A stretch of DNA of 64,000 nucleotides from Microthrixaceae bacterium (GTDB taxonomy: Bacteria > Actinomycetota > Acidimicrobiia > Acidimicrobiales > Iamiaceae): the NCBI GenBank assembly GCA_016702505.1, contig JADJDU010000009.1, positions 184,098-248,097 of the forward strand, in the 5' to 3' direction. Below the pieces are notes generated by a model that searched no databases, was not told where the DNA came from, and worked only from the letters and a program-made list of their open reading frames with translations. Positions within the stretch are counted from its first letter, which is position 1; each line of letters opens with the position of its first letter. Position numbers and translations under genes: made by a program. This document shows positions 25,693 through 35,342 of the stretch, piece by piece.

Positions 25693-27480
25693 ATGCGAAA
25701 GGTGCCAGGCGCTGTGTCCATCGCTCCCACGAATGTGCGGCGACGGTGGTGGACAGTGTTCGGCTTGGTCCTGACCGCAGCCGGGGTGTGGGCGCTGGCC
25801 ACTCCCCTGTTCACCGGCCCCGACGAGGTGTCTCAGGTACGGCGGGCCGCGGCGGTAGCCCGAGGTCAGTTGGTAGGGGAACGCACCGGTCCCGACCCGG
25901 TGCTGCTGATGCGCGTCGAGGTACCGGGCCTGTACGGCGCGCCGGCCGAACAGCAGTGGCTCTGCCACCTCGGCCCGTTGGTGGACGGCGCTCCCCAACA
26001 AGCGATGGTGCTGCCCAAGCCCGACTGCCCCGATCTGAGTGCCGTCGACGCCGCCCCGGTGGAAGCCGACACCGTGCAGTACCGGGGCCAGCCCTTCTAT
26101 TACGCCCTCGTCGGCGCGCCGACCCTGGCCGATCAGGGACGGGCCGGCGCCTACGCCATGCGAATGGTGGGCGCGGCTTTGACCACGGCGTTCATCGCGT
26201 CGGCGGCAGCCACGCTGACGTTGGCACCCCGCCCCTCGGTGGCCGGGGTCGGCCTGTTGGTGTGCATCACGCCCGCGGTGGTGTACCTGGCTGGGTCCAC
26301 CAACCCGTCGTCGGTGGAGATCGCCGCCGCCCTCAGCGCCTGGGCCGTGGTGGCCGTTCTCGCCGGCACGGCGAAGCTATCGACGGTCCACGGCCACGTT
26401 GATGCCGGCGACGGCGACGGTGACGGCGAGGGGGATGGCAAAGGCGACCGTGCGGGCGAGGGCGAAGGCGCGGGGGACGGCGAGGCGAACGCCAAGTCAG
26501 TCCCCGTTGGCGGCTCGGGTGCGCCGGACGCAGCGAGCATCTTGGTGACCAGGACCCACAACAAGATCGCGCCCGCTGGCGGTGCTGGTGCTCCGGTACC
26601 AGAGAGCCCGGGGCGCCTCGGGTTGGACGAGGAGACCGTGGCCAGCCTGGTGCGAAGGGTCGGCGTGGCCCTGGTGGTGTTGAGCTTGGGTCGAGGCTTG
26701 GGACCGGCGTTCGCAGCTGCCGTGGTGGCCATCGGTGGCGTCGTGTTGGGTCGAGCCCGGGTCATGTCCCTCCTCGGGCGAACCGACCTGCGGCGGTGGG
26801 CGGCTGCGGTAGCCGTTTCGGTGACGATGTCGGGGCTGTGGCTGGCCCACATCGGGCGGGCCTATCCCCTACCCGACCGACCCGGCAGCGGCTGGGCCCG
26901 AGCCCTGGAGTGGGTGCCCTGGTACCTGCACCAGATGGTTGGGGTGTTCGGCACCAACGACAGCGCCGTCTCGTGGTGGGCGGTCATCCTGTGGGGCTCG
27001 GTGAGCATCGCGGTGGTCGTCGCCGGCCTGGCAACACTGGTCCGCCAGGGCCGCAATCGGGTGGCGGTGACGGCTGCGGGCACCCTGGTCGCCGGGGTGG
27101 CCATGAACGTGACCGCCGAAGGGCTGAGCCTGCCCCCGATCGGGTTCTTCTGGCAGGGCCGCTACTCGCTGCCCCTGTTGGTGGGCGGGGTGATCCTGGC
27201 CACGGCCACCGCGGGATCGCCAGAGGGCAGCACCGCTAACAGACGCCCTCGGTTCGACCTCTTCCTGGCAGTGGCGGCGATAGCGGCGGTGACCGCGGTC
27301 CACGTCCATGCCCTCGTGGTGGTCACCGGCCATCTAGACCGATCGGGTGCGACCGGACGAGGCGCGGCGGCCACGTTGTTGGCCGGAGCAATCGTCGCCC
27401 TGGGAAGAACGACGGCTCTGCCATCCCCGTCGATCCCCTCACCCACCACGGGTGATCCCGGCTCGACCGAGCGGCGTTAG
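25693..27480 (+). CDS. DUF2142-like membrane protein with a Gly/Asp-rich insert
   Basis: Start taken as ATG 25693 (about 595 residues); the frame is open upstream to 25516 but lacks conserved features. After the first helix comes TPLFTGPDEVSQVRRAAAVARGQLVG, matching the sPDE-H-R-A element of DUF2142 membrane proteins. FFWQGRYSLPLLVGG near the C-terminus matches their QGRYllP motif. About 10-11 helices are expected. Between helices, residues about 238-270 form a low-complexity tract of DGDGEGDGKGD type. DUF2142 proteins are thought to act in surface-glycan assembly, but the substrate is unknown. The gene is divergent from nuoA. Confidence 0.7.
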   Translation: MRKVPGAVSIAPTNVRRRWWTVFGLVLTAAGVWALATPLFTGPDEVSQVRRAAAVARGQLVGERTGPDPVLLMRVEVPGLYGAPAEQQWLCHLGPLVDGAPQQAMVLPKPDCPDLSAVDAAPVEADTVQYRGQPFYYALVGAPTLADQGRAGAYAMRMVGAALTTAFIASAAATLTLAPRPSVAGVGLLVCITPAVVYLAGSTNPSSVEIAAALSAWAVVAVLAGTAKLSTVHGHVDAGDGDGDGEGDGKGDRAGEGEGAGDGEANAKSVPVGGSGAPDAASILVTRTHNKIAPAGGAGAPVPESPGRLGLDEETVASLVRRVGVALVVLSLGRGLGPAFAAAVVAIGGVVLGRARVMSLLGRTDLRRWAAAVAVSVTMSGLWLAHIGRAYPLPDRPGSGWARALEWVPWYLHQMVGVFGTNDSAVSWWAVILWGSVSIAVVVAGLATLVRQGRNRVAVTAAGTLVAGVAMNVTAEGLSLPPIGFFWQGRYSLPLLVGGVILATATAGSPEGSTANRRPRFDLFLAVAAIAAVTAVHVHALVVVTGHLDRSGATGRGAAATLLAGAIVALGRTTALPSPSIPSPTTGDPGSTERR

Positions 27481-27491
27481 CGTCGGATCCC

Positions 27492-28742
27492 ATGGCCTCT
27501 GCCGAGACTGACGCAGCTGCCCCTCGCCCCGAGTCCGAGGTGACCGCTCCGGCAAACGGGACGACCAGGCCCAGGAGATCGTGGGGCCGCTCGGTGCTGT
27601 CGACGGTGCTGGGCGTACTTGCCGTCATCGGGTTGTTGGCCACCATCCTCGGGTCCTGGGCCCGGTCGTCCATTTATGACACCGACACCGTGGCCGCCGC
27701 GGTCGACAGTGCCCTTCAGGACCCGGCCGTGATCGACGCGCTGGCCACCCGCCTCACCGACCAGGTGATCGAGGCGGCCTCGGTCGAGGATCGGATCCGA
27801 GACCGTCTCCCCGACAGCCAGGCCGACCTGGCCCCCGCCTTCACCGGCGGCGTCCGGGCCGCGGTACACGAGGGATTCGTCAACATTCTCAGCCGTGACG
27901 GAACCCGCAAGGTGGTGGTCGGTGCCGCCCGCGAAAGCCACGCCCAGGTGGTTCGGATCATCGAGACCGGCGAGCTGAGCACCCGGCTGAACACCTCGAA
28001 CGGGACCGCCACCCTCAACCTGCTGCCACTCATGGGTAGTGGTTTCGACATGATCCAGGACAACGGCATCCTCCGCAGCGTCGAGTTCCCGGAACTGGAA
28101 CGGGGCGGCGACCCGAAAGCTCAGATCGCCTCGTTGGAGGAAGCCCTCGGCAGGCCGCTCCCCGAAGACTTCGGTCAGATCGTGGTGTACCGCGGCGATG
28201 CGATCGACCGGGCAAACTCCCTGGTGGCCAGGGCCCAGGAGGCATTGGAGTTGTTCCGGCGGGCCATGGTCGTTCTGGTCGTGGTGACGGCGGTGGCGGC
28301 ATCGTTGTCGGTGGTGGTGGCCAATCGTCGCTACCGGGCTATCGGGTTCTTGGCGTTCGGGGTGGTCGTGGCCATGGCCGGGGCCAGGGCGATCGTGCGC
28401 TACGTGGTGGGAGCATCGCCGGATCTGGTGACCAACCCCGGCGCCCGCGCCGCGGTGGCCCGAGCCGTCACGTCGCTGGCCGAAGGCCTGTTGACCGCGG
28501 TCACCGTCGCACTGCTGGTGGCCCTGGCCGCCGCGGTCATCGCCCTGCTGGCCGATCGACAGGGCTCGCTGGTCGATGCCATGCGCTGCCAACGCGAGAT
28601 GGTCACCGCCGGTGCCGCCGGTCTGATCCTCGCCGTGTTGTGGATGGTCGGCCTGACCCCGTGGGGCCTGGCAGTGACCGGCGCCCTAGCCGCAGCGGTG
28701 ATCGCCGCCGCCTGGCTCCCAGCGGGAAGCCGAAGCGCCTAA
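27492..28742 (+). CDS. Uncharacterised integral membrane protein
   Basis: A 416-residue protein starting 11 bases after the DUF2142-like gene. A Pro/Ser-rich cytoplasmic leader precedes one helix (VLSTVLGVLAVIGLLATILG). A soluble external domain of about 200 residues is rich in Asp, Val and Ala (DTDTVAAAVDSALQDPAVIDALATRLTDQVIE). Four C-terminal helices follow. This matches a widespread actinobacterial membrane-protein layout without known function. Probably co-transcribed with its upstream neighbour. Confidence 0.6.
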   Translation: MASAETDAAAPRPESEVTAPANGTTRPRRSWGRSVLSTVLGVLAVIGLLATILGSWARSSIYDTDTVAAAVDSALQDPAVIDALATRLTDQVIEAASVEDRIRDRLPDSQADLAPAFTGGVRAAVHEGFVNILSRDGTRKVVVGAARESHAQVVRIIETGELSTRLNTSNGTATLNLLPLMGSGFDMIQDNGILRSVEFPELERGGDPKAQIASLEEALGRPLPEDFGQIVVYRGDAIDRANSLVARAQEALELFRRAMVVLVVVTAVAASLSVVVANRRYRAIGFLAFGVVVAMAGARAIVRYVVGASPDLVTNPGARAAVARAVTSLAEGLLTAVTVALLVALAAAVIALLADRQGSLVDAMRCQREMVTAGAAGLILAVLWMVGLTPWGLAVTGALAAAVIAAAWLPAGSRSA

Positions 28743-29231
28743 GCCTGGATCCACCGAAAGGCGGAGCCTTCCGGCGGAGTTCGGTCGCCGGCCTGACGGC
28801 CGTCGCCTTCGCTGCTGCGAACGGCGAAGCCGATCTCCGCAGGTCTCAGGGGCTCCGCCACAAAGGGCTCTGCCCCCGAACCCCCGCCCAGTCCTGTGAC
28901 CTCAGCTCGTCAGACAGCCGAGCACTAATGGTGGCCGCACAGAGAACCCGATTCGCCTGGGTGACCGGGGACAATCGAATACGACCCACGTTCGATCGGT
29001 GGATCGAGGCTGAGGACCCATAGGTCAAGGCCTTGAACGCTGGCCGGACCTAGATCCCTATAGAGGCGCAGATGTCCGGGCTTAGGTGGCGCTTCAAGGC
29101 CTCGACGAACGGATCGTTCTCCCGCCACTGCCGATCAAACCTGGACAGCGGCAGACCGTGCCGTCGAACCAGTCGATTCCGAAAGCCACTGGACCATTCC
29201 GGGGACAGAGCCCCGCTGGGTGGTGGGAATC
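28743..29231. other. Gene-free stretch left of the IS256 element
   Basis: About 490 bases with no supported gene. It holds GC-rich inverted repeats (for example GGCCTGACGGCC near 28791 and CGGGG-n6-CCCCG near 29201), which may act as terminators for the upstream pair. Nothing else is recognised. Confidence 0.4.
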
Positions 29232-30536
29232 GAGGGTGTGATCCTCGATGTGGTCAGCCGCTGATTGCGGGCTGATCGGGGTCAGTGTCGCGCGGGTCGT
29301 CGAGGAGTGCCATCGAGCCTTCGGAGAGGTAGCGGCGGGCTATAGCCCATTCGTCGTGCTGGTCGGCGAGGACCGCGCCGATGAGGCGGATCGCGGCGGC
29401 GTCGTTGGGGAAGATCCCCACGACGTTCGAGCGGCGTTTCACTTCCTTGTTGAGGCGCTCGAGGGGGTTGTTCGACCAGATCTTGCGCCAGTGCGCCCGA
29501 GGGAACGCGCTGAACGCGAGAACGTCGGTCTTGGCGCCGGCCATGAGCGCTGCGGCCTTCGGGAACCGCTCCGCGAGGGTGGCCTCGACCTCGTCCCAGC
29601 GCGCCGAGACCTCTTCGGCGGTGCCGAGGGAGAAGATCGACCGGAACGCGGCGGCGACGAACTCGGCGTGGGCTTTGGGGATCGTGGCGAGCAGGTTGCG
29701 GGCGAAGTGGACCCGGCACCGCTGCCAGCTCGACCCGGCAAAGCACTTGCGGATCGCGGCCTTCAGCCCGGCGTGGGCGTCGGAGATCACGAGCCGGACC
29801 CCGCCCAGGCCTCGGTCTTTGAGCGAGCGCAGGAACCGGGTCCAAAACGTCTCGTCCTCGCTGTCGCCGATGTCGACGCCGAGCACCTCGCGGTCACCGC
29901 CTGCGGTGATTCCCGTTGCGATCACCACCGCTCTCGACACGACCTGGCCCAGGGCGTCATCGCGGACGTTGATGTAGGTGGCGTCCAGGTAGACGTAGGG
30001 GAACGCTATGTGGCCGAGGGTGCGGCCCCGGAACGCTTCGACCCGTTCGTCGAGGCCAGCGCAGATCCGGCTGACCTCGGACTTGGAGATCCCGGTGTCG
30101 ACGCCCATCGCCGCGACAAGGTCGTCGACCGACCGGGTCGACACCCCGTTGACGTACGCCTCCATCACCACCGCGTACAGGGCCTGGTCGATACGGCGAC
30201 GGGGCTCGAGCAGCCCGGGGAAGAACGAACCCTTGCGCAGCTTCGGGATCGTCAACGCCAGGTCCCCCGCCTTGGTAGAGAGCACCTTCGGACGGGTCCC
30301 ATTGCGATAGGTCACCCGAGCATCGGTGCGCTCCCACGGGTCCGCGCCGATCTTCTCAGTGGCCTCCGCGTCGATCAGCTGCTGGAGCGCCCACTGGGCG
30401 AGCTCACGGACAAGGTCGGTGCCCTCCCCGACGCGGAGCGCGTCGAGCAGGTCAGAAACGGCAGACTCAGACAGAGCCATCGGCGTGTTCTCCTTCGTGT
30501 GCACTTTGGTAGGTACACATCAAGGATCACGCCGGT
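29232..30536 (-). mobile_element. IS256-family insertion sequence
   Basis: The element is the transposase gene plus imperfect terminal inverted repeats: GTGATCCTCGATGTGG at 29238 on the left and its match GTGATCCTTGATGTGT read from 30530 on the right. Ends are approximate and no clear target duplication was found. A TGGTGGGAATCG 12-mer occurs outside both ends in inverted orientation (29221 and 30558-30569). Confidence 0.75.
29254..30480 (-). CDS. IS256-family transposase (Transposase_mut)
   Basis: Start taken as ATG 30480 (408 residues; a GTG eight codons upstream is also possible). It is a DDE mutator-type transposase: FPYVYLDATYINVRDD gives the first Asp, LVISDAHAGLKAAI the second, and RVHFARNLLATIP follows. 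NNPLERLNKEVKRRSNVVGIFP supplies the catalytic Glu region. Length and motifs look complete, so the element may be active. Confidence 0.95.
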   Translation of the reverse strand: MALSESAVSDLLDALRVGEGTDLVRELAQWALQQLIDAEATEKIGADPWERTDARVTYRNGTRPKVLSTKAGDLALTIPKLRKGSFFPGLLEPRRRIDQALYAVVMEAYVNGVSTRSVDDLVAAMGVDTGISKSEVSRICAGLDERVEAFRGRTLGHIAFPYVYLDATYINVRDDALGQVVSRAVVIATGITAGGDREVLGVDIGDSEDETFWTRFLRSLKDRGLGGVRLVISDAHAGLKAAIRKCFAGSSWQRCRVHFARNLLATIPKAHAEFVAAAFRSIFSLGTAEEVSARWDEVEATLAERFPKAAALMAGAKTDVLAFSAFPRAHWRKIWSNNPLERLNKEVKRRSNVVGIFPNDAAAIRLIGAVLADQHDEWAIARRYLSEGSMALLDDPRDTDPDQPAISG

Positions 30537-30544
30537 GGCTCACC

Positions 30545-31119
30545 TCATGGTGGACCCGATTCCCACCACGCCAGGGGACTCATACATTCCGGGGCCAACA
30601 ACGAACACCGCTTCCCCCTGTGAAGCACCGTCGGGCGGCACCTGCCCCCAGTCACGCTCACCCACGGGATGAAGTTGGGTCCGTAGTGCAATCCGAGGTC
30701 GTCCGCCACTACAGAGGTCTGCGACCACAAATGCCCGGCAACCCGCGCTACCCACGTCGGGCCGGCAAAGAGCCAGAACCAATAGAACGTCCCGGCAGCC
30801 CCGAGAACGATCAACTCCCCGCCCGCCAGCCCCAGACTGACCCAAGCCCCGATCCAGATCGAACCCCCAACCCGCAGGAACCGCCGCTGCACCACATTGT
30901 GAAGTTCAGCCTTCAACGTGGAGATCCCCCGTTGCCAGATCCAGCAAACGATCGCGTCAACTGGTTCATTACCGTAGCTCGCCTTGAGATCAGATGGCCG
31001 AGCGCCGAAAGAGGCACCAGGATCCCACTCACCACCAGTGGGACCATCCCCACAGTCACAAGGGAGGCCGCCCGGCGAAACTCCTTCCATGCAACCCAAA
31101 ATGCAGTCGCCTGAACCAT
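30545..31119 (-). pseudogene. PH-domain-like membrane protein, frameshifted
   Basis: Starts at 31119 with a hydrophobic hairpin (LVTVGMVPLVVSGILVPLSALG) and runs to SFAGSGNGG, then leaves frame at a run of five G on the coding strand (30926-30930). With one more G it continues ISTLKAELHNVVQRRFLRVGG, then a second hydrophobic hairpin and DDLGLHYGPNFIPWVSVTG, the strand pattern of bacterial PH-like domains. Coding ends at TGA 30545, just outside the right end of IS256. Reconstructed length is about 190 residues. Similar proteins occur at 62.2-63.3 kb downstream of an Rhs fragment. Confidence 0.5.
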
Positions 31120-31151
31120 CGCCCCGCCTCGCCAGTTGATCCGAAATTCTC

Positions 31152-31502
31152 CTAGTCCGCTTCCACCACGCCGCCACGAATGGATTTTCGTGCGATTTTG
31201 AACATCTTCCGATAACCAAGATCCCGATGATCAGCGCAGGCCATCTCCACGTTCCTGACAACCACCGACCTCTCATACTCCGAGCATGAATTATATAGGT
31301 GTTTAGAGTGGCCAGAGACGATCAGGTAGATTCGATCACATGAGGTTGCTGTCCCGGTTGTCAGCGCTTCCACCAAGTCGGCGACGAAACACGAAGGCCT
31401 GGCCACCAACAGCCATTCAGGTCTGCCGTTCTCACCAACACAGGCCGATTCCGCAAGGATCGTGGATCTGTACAAACGAAACGCCAAAAACAAACGCCTC
31501 AC
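31152..31502 (-). CDS. Hypothetical protein, possible toxin-tip remnant
   Basis: A 116-residue frame in locally lower-GC DNA with no recognised domain. It is Cys-containing and basic at the C-terminus (GYRKMFKIARKSIRGG). It ends 33 bases before the PH-like membrane gene. That order (small orphan ORF, then PH-like membrane protein) mirrors the Rhs C-terminus/PH pair at 63 kb, so it could be a displaced polymorphic-toxin tip. This is an inference only. Confidence 0.3.
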   Translation of the reverse strand: MRRLFLAFRLYRSTILAESACVGENGRPEWLLVARPSCFVADLVEALTTGTATSCDRIYLIVSGHSKHLYNSCSEYERSVVVRNVEMACADHRDLGYRKMFKIARKSIRGGVVEAD

Positions 31503-31527
31503 TACCGAGAATCTCCTTGACCTAGGT

Positions 31528-32656
31528 CGGCGAGTTCAACCGGTCATCGCGACAGCGTGATGGTAGTGGTGGGCGGCGGTGGTCCAGCCGAGTGAGCGTC
31601 GGGGGATGGTGTTGATGCGGTGGGCGATTCGGTCGAGGTCGGCTTGGGTGTAGATCGAGAGGTCGGTGCCTTTGGGGAGCCAGCGTCGGATGAGGCCGTT
31701 GGTGTTCTCGTTGGTTGGGCGTTGCCATGGTTTGTGGGGGTCGCAGAAGTAGATGTCGATTCCGGTGGCTTGGGCGATGGCGGGGTGGTTGGCCATCTCG
31801 CTGCCGCGATCCCAGGTGAGGGTCAGTCTCAGCTCGGGTGGGATCGTTTCGAGGGTGGCGGTGAGGGCGTGTTGGGTGCTCAAAGCGGTGTAGGCACAGT
31901 TGGGTGTGTCGTGGCGGGCGAGCCACAGGTACCGGGTTTGCGGTCGACGAGGGTGATGATGGCGGACTGGTTGCGGGCGCCGATGATCTGATCGCCTTCG
32001 AGGTGACCGACCTCTGCCCGTGCCTCGGCGGCGGGTGGGCGGTTGTGAATGATGTTGAACTGGCCGAGAACGCTGGATCGTTGCTGGCTATGGCGTTGAC
32101 CGGTGTGTCGGCGTCGTGGACGACGGCGGTGCAACATCTTGTAGACCTTGGTGGGCAGGCCGTGACGTTTCGGGGCGTAGACGCCCTGGTAGATCGTTTC
32201 GTGGGAGATGTTGGCGGTGTAGCCGTGGAGGCCTTGGGCCAACTCGATCGAGATCGTCATCGGCGAATCTCCGGCCACGAGACGTTTGGTCACCTGCCAC
32301 GCCAGTTCCGGGTTCAGCGACCAGCATCGGTGCTTGTGGTCGCAATCGTGCCGTGTCAGCTCGGACCTGCGCTTTGGTCGCGGGGTACGCGGCTCGGCCA
32401 CCGTTGCAGGCGATCTCGCGTGCGATCGTGCTGCGATGACGTCCCAGCCGCGGGCGATACAGGCGTCGGAGTCACCGCGTTCGATCCCAGCGCGGATTTG
32501 CTCACGATCAGGCGCGGTGAGTGGGTTAGCTGGCATGCTGGGACTCTCCATCGGTTCAGGGTGCTGTGTAGACAGCGGCCATCATGGCCGCCATCACGCT
32601 CTGACCGGTGGAGACCCATCACCTCACGGTGTTGCCGTCACCCCTTGAACCCGCCG
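31528..32656 (-). mobile_element. IS30-family insertion sequence, transposase frameshifted
   Basis: The transposase is flanked by imperfect inverted repeats: CGGCGAGTTCAACCGGT from 31528 and CGGCGGGTTCAAGGGGT read leftward from 32656. Ends are approximate. Confidence 0.7.
31536..32551 (-). pseudogene. IS30-family transposase with a frameshift
   Basis: The N-terminal part (from 32551) carries the helix-turn-helix region LTAPDREQIRAGIERGDSDACIARG and the start of the DDE core (AEVGHLEGDQIIGARNQSAIITLVDRK). The frame then shifts. The remaining core (RLTLTWDRGSEMANH, DIYFCDPHKPWQRPTNENTNGLIRRWLPKGTDL) with the second Asp and the Glu continues from 31883 in another frame. One extra A in the coding-strand AAA at 31937-31939 would restore the reading as RKTRYLWLARHDTPNCAY. 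IS30 is not known for programmed frameshifting here, so it is a broken gene or a sequence error. Confidence 0.85.
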
Positions 32657-33050
32657 TCCCCGTCCGTTATGCGCGTGCGGAGTTCCGATCCCGAGGGCGT
32701 CAAGTCTGGGGCGGCGTGGATGCAGCGGTTTCTCGTGCCGATTGATCTCCTGCCAGGGTCGACACTTTCGACCCGGCCCGGGTACTCCGATGGCGGCAGC
32801 CTCCAGGGATGACTGACCTGTCCGAAGGGGAGACAACAGTCAGCCGTGACCCGGTAGCGCGCGTCCGCGGGCGCGTCCGATGGCGCGTCGCCGCGTCGAT
32901 GCGCCATCGCATGGCCTGTTGCTGGAGACCGATCGCGGCAGCGCCAACAAGTGGGGTTGGAATTCCCGGTCGGTTGGCCTCTAGCCCGGCTTCGTTGTCA
33001 TACCCCCTACTTACGCTGGTCGAGCGGAGCTCGACCGAGGAGGCACGGCG
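32657..33050. other. Gene-free stretch between IS30 and the DUF222 gene
   Basis: About 390 bases with no supported gene. A CG-rich palindromic patch (repeats of GCGCGTCCG and GCGTC around 32858-32905) is present. Short open frames here lack codon bias or a ribosome site. Confidence 0.35.
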
Positions 33051-34082
33051 ATGATCACGGCGGAGAACAACACGACCGGCAGGTTCATCACGGAGCTGGC
33101 GAATGTGCCGGCGGATCGGTTGGAGGCCGATCTCATCGATCTGGCCGGGCGGCTGTCGGCTGGAACATTCGAGTTGTTGGTGCTGGTCGGTGAACTCGAC
33201 GCCCGGGGGTTGTGGGCCCGCTGGGGTGCCCTGTCGTGCGCGGCGTGGCTGGCCGAAGTGTGCGACATCGAAGTGTGCACGGCCCGCACCCAGGTCCGGG
33301 TAGCCCGAGCCCTACGGACCTACCCGGCGCTGGCTGAGGCGATGGCCGATGGTGACGTCTCTTACGCCAAGGCCAGGGTGCTGGTTCTTCACCTCACCGA
33401 AGCCAACGTGGACGCCTTGTTGCATCTGGCGGTCACCAACCCGGCCGGGCGGCTCGGAGCGGCGATCGCGGCGTGGTCCCAACGCAACGAAGACCCCGAA
33501 ACGATTGCCCGGCGCCAGCACGAAGAGCGCGGCGTGTCGTGGCGTACCGGCCCCGACGGCATGGTGACCATCACCGCCCGTCTCGCTCCCGCTGTCGCCG
33601 GAGCGGTTTGTGCGGTGATCGACGCGCACGTCACCCGGCCCGGCGCGCCCGCGGACGCGTCACTCACCCAATAACGAGCCGACGCCCTAGCCGCGATCGC
33701 TACCGGTGGGGGAGGCACGGTCGACGCCGAGATCGTGATCCACGTTCGAGGAGACGCCACCACCCTCGCCGACGGCACCCCGCTCAACGACCACGTCGTA
33801 GCCCAGCTGTTACCTCAGGCGTTCGTTTCGTTGCTGATCGTCGACACCAACCGCCAACCAATAGATGCCAGCCCCCGCCGCCGTACCCCGACCCGCCGCC
33901 AGAAGCGGGTCATCGACGAAACGAACCCAGAATGCGGCCACCCCGGCTGTCGGGCCCGAACCTTCCTCCAATACGACCACATCCAGCCCTACGCCCAAGA
34001 CGGCCCCACCATCGTCACCAACCTCCAACGCCTCTGCGGCCCCCACAACCGAGCCCGAACCCAAGCCCGAACCCAAACCTGA
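33051..34082 (+). pseudogene. DUF222/HNH endonuclease-domain protein (13E12-type) with an internal stop
   Basis: From ATG 33051 the frame encodes a DUF222 region (ADRLEADLIDLAGRLSAGTFELLVLVGELDARG, CTARTQVRVARALRTYPALAEAMADGDVSYAKARVL). A TAA at 33672-33674 interrupts it after ADASLTQ. The same frame resumes at once with RADALAAIATGGG and ends with an HNH nuclease: CGHPGCRARTFLQYDHIQPYAQDGPT followed by NLQRLCGPHNRAR. Read through, it is a normal-looking 343-codon member of this repetitive actinobacterial family. The stop differs from the neighbouring CAA codon by one base, so a recent nonsense change or an error is likely. Confidence 0.85.
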
Positions 34083-34412
34083 ACCCACAGGACCCCACCC
34101 AGGTGGTGCCATGTCAGTTCGAGTCCGGGGGTGGTCGGCAGCGATGCCGATGCCCGAGGGGCTCTCGCTGACTCGTTGGCGAACGACACCAAGCGTGACG
34201 TCGTTCGGTCCGGCGTCAAATAATTCCCTCGAGTAACGCTTCCTCCGACGGGCGTTCTCGCCCCCGACCTCCTCGACTCGCCAGCGTGCCCGGCCTTCAT
34301 TCCCCCGTACTGGTTCAATCACCTCTCCCGGGTCAGCGAGCTGGTGGTGATCGGCCCCATCGGCACCCGCCTAGGCCTCACGTGACAGATCAGCCGAGCT
34401 GTCAGGAACGAT
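34083..34412. other. Gap with a possible 3' gene remnant
   Basis: No complete gene. A plus-strand frame ending at TGA 34382-34384 reads FIPPYWFNHLSRVSELVV and then IGPIGTRLGLT, which looks like a genuine protein C-terminus with no body upstream. I do not recognise its family. Confidence 0.3.
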
Positions 34413-34751
34413 TCAGGACTCGGCTACCTCGATCGGACCGAGCGCGTCGGCGATGACCGGGAGCTCGGTTGAGGCGATCGCCCAGAGAAGATCTCGATCA
34501 ACCCGGTGATACCCGTGCGCGAGGACCACACGAACCCCCATGAGCTCGCGCCACGGCACATCTCGATAGACGCCACGGCACTCGTCGCTCAGTTGGGTCG
34601 CTGCCTCTCCAGCGATCTCGATGATGCGCTCCAGAGCGAACCACAGTGCTTCGTCTCGGTCAGCAGCACCGCGGCCGCGGGCCGTCAAGTCTGCTGCCGC
34701 TGCGCACATACGACGGATGTCGTTCAACCGTTTGGCGTCACCCCGACTCAC
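34413..34751 (-). CDS. hepT: HepT-family RNase toxin (DUF86)
   Basis: A 112-residue HEPN-fold protein with the ribonuclease signature R-x4-H-x-Y (RVVLAHGYH, C-terminal half) and the helical ALERIIEIAGEAATQLS segment. HepT-type toxins cleave RNA/tRNA and are neutralised by MntA-mediated AMPylation at the Tyr of this motif. The GTG start at 34751 overlaps the mntA stop (GTGA), giving translational coupling. Confidence 0.9.
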   Translation of the reverse strand: MSRGDAKRLNDIRRMCAAAADLTARGRGAADRDEALWFALERIIEIAGEAATQLSDECRGVYRDVPWRELMGVRVVLAHGYHRVDRDLLWAIASTELPVIADALGPIEVAES

Positions 34752-35056
34752 AAGAGGACGGCCTCTCGCCGAACGTCGTTGTCGTCATCGGTGAGGCCGC
34801 CAACTGAGACCACGTCGACAGCGACGCCCGTGAGCGCTTGCACCTCGTGCTGGATACGCACCAGGTCGAACAACGACGCTCCCGGGCCGAACTCGACCAA
34901 CAGATCGATGTCGCTTTCGGCGGTCTCCGTCCCACGGGCCACCGATCCGAACAATGCCACCGACCTGCCGCGGTGGCTTTTCACGATGGTGCGGATCTCG
35001 TCGCGGTGAGACGCCACCAAGTCGCTCAGCGGAAGGGGCTGTCCGGCCAGCTCCAC
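34748..35056 (-). CDS. mntA: MntA-family nucleotidyltransferase antitoxin
   Basis: A 102-residue minimal nucleotidyltransferase from GTG 35056. It contains the polymerase-beta-type signature ALFGSVARGTETAESDIDLLVEF with GS and D-x-D. It precedes and overlaps hepT, the standard order of the MntA/HepT toxin-antitoxin system, where the enzyme AMPylates the HEPN toxin. Confidence 0.9.
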   Translation of the reverse strand: MELAGQPLPLSDLVASHRDEIRTIVKSHRGRSVALFGSVARGTETAESDIDLLVEFGPGASLFDLVRIQHEVQALTGVAVDVVSVGGLTDDDNDVRREAVLL

Positions 35057-35125
35057 AGCCTACGAGCCGTGACCGACTAGCCCGGGCTCACCCGCAAGGC
35101 CCACCCCCTTACCTTCTTTGTGGGG

Positions 35126-35342
35126 CTAGCGCGATGCTGGCCCTGGGAAGTCCGGCGGTGCTGGCATGGCTCATTGCCCCCTGTCACTTGATGACCTGGG
35201 GGGTGTTGCCACCGGTGCCATCGGGTGCGACGAGACCTCTGATGGGGACATGCGACTGATCGCTGATTCGTAAGGTGGATGACGGTAAGCGCACCGTGGA
35301 CCTGGCTTCCCTCCCGTTGACCGACTGGCAGGAGGAACCCTG
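35126..35342 (+). ncRNA. Candidate IS110 bridge RNA region
   Basis: The non-coding leader between the left end and the transposase start is about 215 bases, GC-rich and contains several potential hairpins. Known IS110 elements transcribe a structured bridge RNA from this position that base-pairs with target and donor DNA. No structure was computed, so this is inferred from position only. Confidence 0.4.

Noticed and set aside
29221..30569. TGGTGGGAATCG pair as IS256 target duplication
   Set aside because: The two copies are inverted, not direct, and lie at unequal distances from the terminal repeats.
32809..33054. Small plus-strand frame upstream of the DUF222 gene
   Set aside because: No ribosome site, Arg-rich random composition, and it overlaps the true start of the next gene.
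13834..33674. Alternative genetic code with reassigned stops
   Set aside because: The two in-frame stops are different (TGA and TAA), and many normal genes end in TGA and TAA, so code reassignment is not supported.
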